Shown piece by piece: positions 55,110 to 64,000 of a stretch of DNA of 64,000 nucleotides. Made by a program: the position numbers and the translations under genes. Within the stretch, counting starts at the first letter, position 1, and each line of letters opens with the position of its first letter. Source of the stretch: Kappaphycus alvarezii. Its lineage: Eukaryota; Rhodophyta; Florideophyceae; Gigartinales; Solieriaceae. Location: NCBI GenBank assembly GCA_002205965.3, contig NADL03000016.1:496001-560000 (forward strand), read 5' to 3'. The notes beneath the pieces are model-generated. The model was not told the DNA's origin. It did no database searches and was given only the letters and a program-made list of their open reading frames with translations.

Positions 55110-56150
55110 ATTTCGCTGTCGGGCGGTGCAGACTACGTCGAAATCAATGGATGACGCGCGCAAGGCAGGCATTATTGTTGGGAATCCGGAGCAACTTATA
55201 TTGTTTGCCGCTAGAAAAGAGAAATACCGGCATGCCAACGTTCTTTAGACATCAACGCAGATTCGACATATCAGAGTTACTACTTTCGACCTCAATGTTT
55301 CCTCAGAACGAGACTGCTTGGGAGAAGTTCGTTTCAAAGCGGTTGATATCGGGCGCATTCCGGAATTAATAGTCTGTCTTGGAGTTACTGCAAGAACGCA
55401 GTGGAGATGCAATCCCTAACTGCAACCAGTATTTTGCTACATTGCTTAGCAACAACTAAGCGATGGAAGGACTTGGAGTATATTTCGGACATCAAACGCC
55501 TTTATTAAGCAAGGTGTTCTGGGAAATATGCGAGTTGTTCAATCAAAGTTTGATTATGTTCTCAACTTGCGAGGGGCGTTTTCGCGATCTAGAGCAGAAC
55601 TTTACACAAGCTTGATCGCCGAAGCTCTTTCGACGTACGAAAAGTGCGTGGGATTCATAGACTTTACTATGATCAGAATGCAGAGGCCTGGTGGGCATGG
55701 CAGCATTCAACGTGCGTGCCACCCGGGACATAAAAGGTTGCACTGTCAAATTATCAATATTTGCGTACTCCAGATGGACTGATGTTTGCCCTGTTCAGGC
55801 CGGAAGCAGGACGACGACACGATAATACTTTGGTGCATAACAGCGGATGGGAACAAGTACTGTCCGAGTGACTGATTATTAATGGGAATCAGTACTATAT
55901 TTACGGTGATGCTGCATATTTGTTGAGGCCTTGGATGATAAGGTCTTATTTGAAGAAGTAGCAACGAACGATTAGAAGAGTATGAACTCAATTATGAGCA
56001 GTTTGCGTGCTCTGTAAGACACAACTACAAGGATATTAAGCAATAATGGAGCAGAAACGATTTGTCTAGGAAACTTAAGGTTCTCCAAGGTCTAATCGGT
56101 CTGCATAATGGCACATCAGCCATAATTACTAACCTTCCATGCGTGCATGT
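55110..56150 (+). pseudogene. Harbinger-like DDE transposase (DDE_Tnp_4 type)
   Basis: The plus strand shows ARQALLLGIRSNLYCLPLEK, RRFDISELLLSTSMFPQNET, YFGHQTPLLSKVFWEICELF, ALSTYEKCVGFIDFTMIRMQ, RPGGHGSIQRACHPGHKR and, in another frame, PDGLMFALFRPEAGRRHDT. Further on come MNSIMSSLRA and HNYKDIKQ-x-WSRNDLSRKLKV. The GFID-T...RPG...QR-x-Y/H-GHKR...GP-x-GRRHD series is the DDE core of this group; the second acidic position of GFIDGT is kept and the Gly is Phe. Frameshifts and stops make it inactive. Confidence 0.75.
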
Positions 56151-56950
56151 ACAAAAGAGGGCAAAAACGTTATGTGGGCTCTACTGCTTATTTTTGAGTC
56201 CCTAGTGTCACCCGAAATTACCTGCGCACCTAAGGATGCTCTACTGTGACGCTCCAAAGCAGTTCGCACCTCACGGCCTGCCGCAACCAAAGTTTCCTCA
56301 CGTTCGGAAAGTTTCTTCTTCTTTTTCTTCCAATGGGTCTCGTGTTCATTTTTCTCGAGAATGAGGTCATTGATGAGTCCACCCACCTCAGTGAACTCCT
56401 CAAAATCACAGAAATAGCCTTGATAGATCTCACAACAGTACGCCGCACAGATAGCATGTTTCGAAACTTGCCCCTTAGCGTTTCCAGAGACGGCTGGGGT
56501 TGAAGTGGGGATAAGTTTTTCAGGAATGTGTCGCGCACTTTCTGGAAGATCTCGTCGATTTATCCATGGGGCGCGCGGTGAGCTCTACGTTCGCGAATAC
56601 TTTGCAGAAGCAGAAGCTTATACGTTTCCGTAAAAACAAATGTTCTCGGCTTCGTGTAGTTAGAATTAGATGAATTAGCATCGGGGGGCTGATTCGCTGA
56701 TGTTTGAGGACAGTCTTAAGGGGTTCTCTTGGACATTGCTCTGCATGGGAAAACATGGCGGGAGAACGACCGGCGTTCGGGTAGTCGTAGCGGAGTGGGG
56801 TCGGGGACCTTTGAGAAACGGAGGCGACGGGGGTTAAAGGCTGGTTGCTGAGTGCTGATTCTGCGAGTGGGCGTGTTGAACGTGGTGGAGCCGGGGCTAG
56901 TACAGGCTTTTTAATGTGACGGAGTGTATTAATTTTACGGATGGGCAACG
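56129..56950 (-). pseudogene. Coiled-coil protein, possible transposon accessory ORF
   Basis: It converges with the Harbinger-like transposase. Across shifted frames: a Pro/Ser-rich N-terminus (56,948-56,700), RPINRRDLPESARHIPEKLI (56,560), EIYQGYFCDFEEFTEVGGLI, then NDLILEKNEHETHWKKKKKK and LSEREETLVAAGREVRTALE, a charged coiled coil. Harbinger elements often carry a second Myb/SANT-like protein ending in such a coil. The SANT domain itself is not visible here, so this is inference. Confidence 0.4.
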
Positions 56951-57299
56951 AAAATGAGTTCGTGATAGATCCGTTTGTGTAAACATGGTATTTCGTGTTC
57001 TGATGTTCTCCGGTATAGTTTCATACCATGCATACGTGTATGCGAAAACAACTACGATTTTCGCAAGCCATAATTTCTCAAATGAAGAGTTTTATAATAC
57101 AATCAGGCACCCTCATTAAGGCAGACTTGATATGGCTGGTTGGTGAATATGGCAGGTCAAATGTTTTGCCACAGAAAATACAAGTGTAATACACTCTACG
57201 CCTTTCGGCCTCATTCAAAAATTTGAAATGCTCGACGGCAGGAATGTTTTGCCCATTCCCAAAAGCGGATGATACCCACCAGCCTTCGATCAGACTCGA

Positions 57300-58500
57300 T
57301 CAGTCGGCATCAACACCATGGTGCCCGGTTTGGCTCAACGTATCCGTCTCACCGTACAGCAAAGGTCGACCTACTTCGTTAGATTGAGTCAGGCGTGGAG
57401 TACTCAACGATCGTCGCGAAGTACAATGTCAGCTTTCGCACATTAACGCGTATCAAGAAAGGCGCTCGCGCGCTATAAGGCAAAGAGGATTAATCCTAAA
57501 TCTTCTCGAGTGTCAATCGCTACACAAAGTCCAACTCGCGAGGATCGGAGAAGCAATTGACGTCGTTTGTTCTTTTCTTCCGTCAAGCGCGCAAACCCGT
57601 GAGCCTCGCCACATTATCGTACCGAGAAATAAGTGATCTGCTGCTTGAAACAGGGACACAAGAAAGCATCAAACGGGAACTGAAAAAGTCCTCCTCCTCC
57701 CAAAAATGGTGTCTCGCATTCGTGCACCGTCACGCCCTTAGGTCTAAGTCGTTTCACGGCGAGGCAGGGAGTGCCAATGCGTCAAGCCTGGCACATGGAA
57801 TATCAGAGCTGAGAGCGCGCTTGTTTGGTTACCCGCTTGGTCACATCTACAACATGGATGAGACCGGGTTCTTTTGCAAGTTGCCGCCACATCCAACATA
57901 TGCCTTCGAAGTGGAATGAAAGCGAGCTGCCCGGGACATCAAGGCTATGAAATCAAAGGACAGGATCACTGGGTTTCTTTTCACGAATGCTGATTTATCT
58001 AGCAAACTTGAGCTCAACATCATAGGAAAAGCAGAAAATACAGGATTCCTTCGAGTTGGTCAGCCAAATGTCACCTTCTTCTGCCAGAAGAATGCATAGG
58101 CTGATGGTGTTGTTTTCAAACGATTGTTCTGAGATGTGTTACTTCCGCACCTCCTTAAAAACACATCTCGCCCAGTTGCTTTAGTCATAGACAATGTGGC
58201 CCCCATGAGTTAGACGTAAGGGGCAAGTTACTATTTTCCCGTTGCCTCCGAACTGCACCGCTATTCAAAAGCCAATGGATCTTAGTGTCATCGCAAAATG
58301 GAAGGCGTTCTATCGCTGCAATTTCTCGGTAGAGATGATGGAAGACATAGAAAATCAGGAGTCTCGGCAGGAAGAAAACAGGAAGAGGCCTGCTGGTATG
58401 AAGGATCTAGCGGAGGTCTGAGATCCACACATGTTGGACGTCACGCGACTGTGCAAGAATTACTGGGATGTGGTGTCCCAATAATCCATTGACCGGTATT
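57300..58500 (+). pseudogene. pogo/Tigger-type transposase
   Basis: HTH region GVEYSTIVAKYNVSFRTLTR (about 57,392-57,455), then SQKWCLAFVHRHALRSKSFH, HGISELRARLFGYPLGHIYN and MDETGFFCKLPPHPTYAF with the first catalytic Asp. After a stop come KSKDRITGFLFTNADLS, VALVIDNVAPMS (second Asp), and DLSVIAKWKAFYRCNFSVEM with MLDVTRLCKNYWDVVSQ. CENP-B-like HTH plus this DDE core identifies the pogo family. Multiple stops. Confidence 0.82.
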
Positions 58501-59299
58501 AGGGTAAGTCTGGAGCCCTCCCAGTGTCCGATCGGGCCGAAATTGCGTAGGTCACGGGAAAGTTTAAGCTAACTAAGAAAGAGGAAAGGTTTTATCGGAT
58601 ATTTTGTCTCTGTTCCAGTCTCTTTCTTTGAAGGAACGTGACTAGCTGCTGCATGATTTGGACACTGGCGCACTTACATCATCTAATTTAGAGAACTGGG
58701 TGGACGCTGGGATGAGTGATGCCGTGCGGACGGTACGATTGCAGATGCTGTGAACTGAAAAGAGGTTGAAATGGACACAGGACTACAGGATTTGAATGCA
58801 CCGATGGGAGGAGATGACGACGACGGCCCCAATGTTGAACCGCCCCACTTCCGTCGGTACGCACGACTTCAGCTTTGTTCGCCGAGCTAGAGGACCTGTT
58901 CTTAACTGCAACCTTCGTTAGGCTGGTCTGCTTCGTAGAGCGAAAAGAGAGATAGAATCGGAGCGAACGAACCGTGGAGGGACGTGAAAGCAGCGACAAG
59001 CGCTTTTAACCAAACTTTGGGGGAGTAACACTCAATAGAGTATAGCTGAAAGGATTAAGGCATCAAATAAATCCACGTTTGACCCAGTTTTTCAATATGA
59101 CAGGATGGTCAATATGGCAAGTCACAATTCATTCGAACGGGGTGGACATAGTGAAGGTACTTGACTTTACTGTATTGTCCGATCAATATGGTGTAAAAAG
59201 GGGATGTCCATTTTCTGTAATGTATATATCGTCTAAATCCTGCAGAGAGGCTGCCTAACCAAAGGTAGTTTTCATTGCCGTACTAAACTACCACGATCG

Positions 59300-59515
59300 A
59301 TAATCTATACTGGAATGTAGATAGGAGGCCAACACGCAGAAAAGCCGAGTTGGAGGTTACTGCCAACGCAGAGTGTCGCTCCATAATGCCTCGAACATTC
59401 GAAAACAGGCAAAATGCCCAACTGATCACGGACCTTGCGAGCCATGTGACGACGGCATACGCATCAGGATGCCACCTGCCTAGCGTGGAGATGGGGATCT
59501 TTATTTAATTTAAGG
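59300..59515 (-). mobile_element. LINE C-terminal tail fragment, second subfamily
   Basis: The minus strand reads IPISTLGRWHPDAYAVVTWL, ARSVISWAF and MERHSALAVTSNSAFL, parallel to 51,807-52,004 and 49,850-49,975. Confidence 0.6.
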
Positions 59516-59519
59516 ATAT

Positions 59520-62500
59520 AAGGGACCTAAATTTAGCAAGACAGCTGCAAAATTACTGGGTTATTTTTTTCTGGAAAGGAGTTAAACTGTTCAAAATCCT
59601 TTAAAGGGATAAAGAGTCTACTTTTCACAGATTGAAATAGAGTTGATGATTACCATTGCGTGAAGATGACGATAAATATCCGATAGTTTTTTTGTTGAGC
59701 TTTTGTTTGAGCTCTGTGGATGCATCATGTCGCGGTTTCGCTGAAGTGCGATGCGTAGTGCGATTATTTTTCATCAGGATATTGAATATAGTCAGCTAAT
59801 TATAAAATAACGCATACACGAACCAGTACTCGAAAGAAGTTCGATTTACCTCTTTTTCTTTAAGCACCCTGAGATTAGTACCTCTGCTCGTCGTTGGCGA
59901 GGAGAGTTTGGGATAGCACAGCAGGAGTGATTAATCGGAAGACAGAACGGTATATTCGCTACCTGGGTTTTAAGATCGAACAGTGACGAGGAGATTGCTA
60001 GAAATTTACGACGAACATACAGTAAATGTAGCAAATAATTTTATCTCACAGGGAGTACATCGTAAAAAGAAAGAGTACAAACGGAATTCTGCCAAAAGAA
60101 ATGCAGTTTATAGAGTTTCTGGGTCAATTATTGAAGCAAAAAGACGATATTGATGCTTACTCGGTCTACCCGGGTGTTTTCTAACTAAACAAGTGAGTTC
60201 TATCTCTCCCGGCCTATAGATTCCCATTGCAAAGACTTTTTGACAAGTCCGTATTACAAAGGGTACAGAACAGTAGTTCTAATAGTGTCATAAAACCATT
60301 TACATGCTCCTAGATACACCAAATAACAGAAAATATGAATCCATCACCGTTACAGTAGCAAAAAATTCATAAAATTTGCGAACACGCAATAATAATTCCT
60401 TAAAGTGAACCCTTTGGAAACTAAGGAATTATTTCAACACCTTGGCAGCACTACTGGCATTGGCTGTACAGTACATGTATGGATTTTCAACATAAAGGGT
60501 TTTTGGTTCTCCTTTTTTCATTTAGACCTATAACAGGTACCTGAACCATGTTAAAACGTTTTTGATACTGTAGAACTACAATGAATTCAAATATATGTAA
60601 TGTTTTGAACTGTTCTGAGTAAAATTTATATCATTAAGGATTAATTTAGAGAGATGATGAACTTTGTATTCATCAACTATAGAAGGAGCTCTTTGGAGCG
60701 TTATATGTCTCTTGAAAACTATATCCACATGGAAATTATCTGTCTGGCAATGTATGATGTTTTGTTGTTTTTCCTTCATAGGGTCATTTGGTAATAATCC
60801 CTATTAACAGAAAGAGGTTTCTAGCTAGGGGAATCTTTCTATTTCATATATTAAATGGATTTGTTTGGTTTTCGGTAGTTATCGTGGCCTCTGATTTAGA
60901 TGACCATGAAATCGCTCCAATTTGAAACGGCCCCAATTTAAGGGGAGTAATTGAGTCGATAGTCATATTAAATGTGTCAATTTTTTGGGAATCGATTCTT
61001 GTTAATTCTTTACGTATGAAAATATTTTAATTTTTTGTACAGATAATCGCTTTTGAAGAACTGCTCAATCTCTAGTCCTTAACCTGAAAACGGATATTTC
61101 AAAAGGAAATATTTACGTTTCATAGACATTAATTACCTCACCAGGCGTAGGCGCAAATTGGAGATAAAATTTCGAACTCTTTGTCACATTGCTTATACGC
61201 AGTCCACCCATAGTGACTTTAAATAGTTTACCCCGTACTTCACCACAATATTTTCTTTTTTATGTTTGTGAAGTCGAAGCCCACCGAAACCATGACTTCA
61301 TTCTTCGGTGGAGCCTATCTGTAATCAATTTCATTAAATTGATTTTCTTGGAATAAATATATGTAAATAATACTAAAAAGGATTTCAAAAGATGATATAA
61401 AAGATCTATTTCTCTTATTGCTGAAAAAAGTTTGTCATGAGTAACTAATTTTCAAACAATTTAAAGAAAATTACTGCTTTAATTAAATTTTTCATTAAAT
61501 GAAGTTTTGGTATTTGGCTGTGTTCAAACCCAGTTTGCAGTTATCAATACTCTGCAAAGAGCATAGAAGTTACAATACTGAAGTAATTTTGTACGGGAAA
61601 CTGGTAAATTTATGCATCGTAGATACTCATAATTTAGGTATATTGGAGCTCTTTGGAGCTCAGTTATGTATGTATGGGTATGGTTTATTTGCAATGGTGA
61701 GAATTTTGAAGGTTTCCCTTGGAGTAATTGATCTATAACCCAGTTTGCACTGATAAGATTCATGCTGTTCGTGCGATATCATTCTGTCGAATAAAATTGC
61801 GCACTAAACTTCCTTTTGGAGCAATAGTGCAGAACAAACGACAAAAAGATGGAAGTCAGGTGGAATAATGTAATATAGAATATCACGCTGTGTGATTGCA
61901 CCGTAATGAAGTCCAAAGGACGAAAAATGGAAACAGATTAAACATTTTATCCGTTAACATGTATTTGCTGGCGCTATTAAATTGTATGAATCATCTGAAA
62001 AAATGGATTTCAATGCAATATGTGTAAAACAAAGTATTTTTGCAATATAAAAAATAGAATAAAAAAATCAAAAGATTTTAGACTCAAGAAATGGTGAAAT
62101 ATATTTTGGAAATGTGAAGGAGTAGTTTTTTGAGGATTAGAAGTCTTGAGCCAATAGTAGCCAGATAAAATAAGAAACTATTTCTGGGTTGGAAAAATGT
62201 TATATTCGTTAGGCAAGACGAATACAAAAGCCTTTCAAATATTGTTTTCCGTTTTTTCTGAGCCTGAGGGTTATAATCGTGTATTTTATCTATTCGTGCA
62301 TTTTTCGAAGGATTTAAAATTTGTTTTACGTGTTTTGGATATATAAAGTGCATGAATTTTGTGTCACACATGGTACGCTTCCTAGGACATCTAAATTCAA
62401 GTTGTATCTACCATGCTAGATAAAAATTTGACTTATTTATCTAACCAATCAACATAAATATCGTAGCTAAATAACTAAAAAACCTTCGAAAGCCACCGAA

Positions 62501-64000
62501 CTGGTCTTTTTATTTTTTTCTATTTCATATTACAGCCTATGAGAGTTTTTATTTATCAATAGTTCCACATAATACATTTTTTATTTTTTAAAGGTATGGG
62601 AAGTGAAAATTTTCTCTTACTTATGAAACTACAAATTATTCCATCTTATTAAACCCAAAATTGTTCTATGCGAAAATAAAATAGAATTATTCATAGTAAC
62701 CAGTGAGAAACTCTATAATTAATATGAATCAATGTCATAAGAATTTTATTCTTCCTTAAAAAATACATCCACAATTATATGTATACATTTTCTGAGTTGC
62801 TCAGTACTGCTGGCCATAATCAAGGCTGTTCATCTGGAACAATTTTCGCTGTCCCCGCTTTCTGTATATGTCGCGCTTAAAGTAGGATTATTTCAGGCTA
62901 ACGAAGGCCACTTTTCGATAAGTAATTCTTCTTCCCTTCCCCTGTATGTGCGTCCATTTGTTCAGCCTTTGCCGGATATAGTCTCTTTAATAGATCCACA
63001 AAAGGCTCACAATATGAAGGAATCATTTCTCTCCTTCATTACGAGTATTTGGGTGTTCTATTTCTGTCTAGTATTTTAAATGAAATATTCTATGACCCGT
63101 TCCTCATTAAATTGATAATCGAAATGGTACATCAGCAGTTTCTCATCTCCGCACTTTTTATTTTAAATGGAATTTTTACCAGATAGGTGAAGTTATAAAT
63201 TACTTTTCACAAACTGCCACCCTAAAATATGTGCTCTGTTTTGTAATTAGTTAAACTAGCTTAATTCTTACGCTTTGTACATTTTTAAGCTATGCTTCAT
63301 CTGTCAAAAGAAATTTAAATGAATTTTAATTATTGAAAATAGTTCGAATTAAAAAAATTGAAAGTTTTATCTGTATTAATGGTAAAGCGATCTGACCAAT
63401 CTCGTTCTACGAAGTCTTTTTGTATAAATACAGTACCTTTTTAAAATTTTCATCTTCCGAAAATACTTGAAATCTCTGTTGTCGTTGAGAATGGAGAGAG
63501 ATACTTCCTTCAGACATGTTAGTACTTTAAGCAAGAATATAATACTGTTTCACTTCGGTGGATGCAGTTAGCAAATAATTATGGTTCAACTTGCTCTGCA
63601 GCGAACGATTGAATCGAGTGATTGAGAAGACGATGAACTGGTCGGAGCGATGCAGTTATATTATGAGTAGAATAGCCTAAAATTACTAGCAGTCTTCGAT
63701 AAACTTAGTTTCATGGTCAGGTGTGACATTGGGAAAGTTTTCGTTAAAAATAATCGAAAGATTTCAATTTCACGAGAGATAGTTACTAAATTACTCTTGA
63801 AGTGTACCTATTAGCCTGAAATATTTGAAGTTTCTATTAATAACTACGCTAATGATTTCATGACTGTTTCTATGGCCATTCATTTGTCGTATTGTTCCGA
63901 ACTTCTAAGTTCAATGAATCAATATAAATTTTTCTTTATGTAAAAGTATATTAGTTTGGATTTCTGCCGTTTTGGAATGTATTGAAAGTCAAAAAGAAGT
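59520..64000. other. AT-rich block without recognisable genes
   Basis: Only short frames (60,576-60,779; 61,499-61,763; 62,084-62,371), none with a motif. Two minus-strand frames share LQRAP, reflecting the repeat GGAGCTCTTTGGAGC at 60,685 and 61,645. AACCCAGTTTGCA repeats at about 61,527 and 61,738. No organelle gene was recognised. Confidence 0.45.

Noticed and set aside
59520..64000. Possible organelle insert because of high AT content
   Set aside because: No recognisable plastid or mitochondrial gene, rRNA or tRNA in any frame.

Overview
This is eukaryotic nuclear DNA, transposon-rich and gene-poor. The few host genes are intron-poor: I can place only one spliceosomal intron. They are an Arath/CDC25-type rhodanese phosphatase, an M3 oligopeptidase, the ribonucleotide reductase small subunit and a TLDc protein. 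This character, the many decayed retroelements and the abundant self-complementary TACTG/CAGTA short repeats would suit a red alga such as Chondrus. That assignment is inference, and another alga or protist is possible.

Layout. 1-720: end of a TLDc gene. 1.5-8.1 kb: stacked minus-strand fragments of one LINE family, including a near full-length copy (3.47-8.11 kb) with reverse transcriptase, a CCHC zinc motif and a restriction-endonuclease-like C-terminus. 8.1-9.9 kb: an LTR-derived segment followed by a decayed reading frame whose first ~28 codons copy the histone H3 tail. 10.07-15.4 kb: a minus-strand Ty3/gypsy element carrying a young insertion (12,096-12,526) with an 8-bp target duplication. 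15.6-22.7 kb: LINE copies, an unidentified decayed gene and a Tc1/mariner transposase. 23-28 kb: an ankyrin fragment and unexplained sequence. 28.2-34 kb: copia fragments. 34.8-39.7 kb: PIF/Harbinger and piggyBac pseudogenes.

40.9-46.4 kb is the only host-gene island: rhodanese (+), M3 peptidase (-), RNR small subunit (-), with E2F-like sites upstream of RNR. 47.7-49.2 kb holds a decayed FAD monooxygenase. 49.7-59.5 kb holds LINE tails, palindromic and tandem repeats, a second Harbinger-like transposase with a convergent coiled-coil frame, and a pogo transposase. 59.5-64 kb is AT-rich and I see no gene in it.

Two points matter for reading this annotation. Every internal frameshift I could place in the three host genes is a one-base loss, which fits deletion-type sequencing errors better than decay, so these genes are probably intact. 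The most unusual object is the H3-tail-bearing frame at 8.36-9.92 kb. It sits about as far downstream of an LTR promoter segment as the gypsy gag start sits from the homologous LTR, in opposite orientation.
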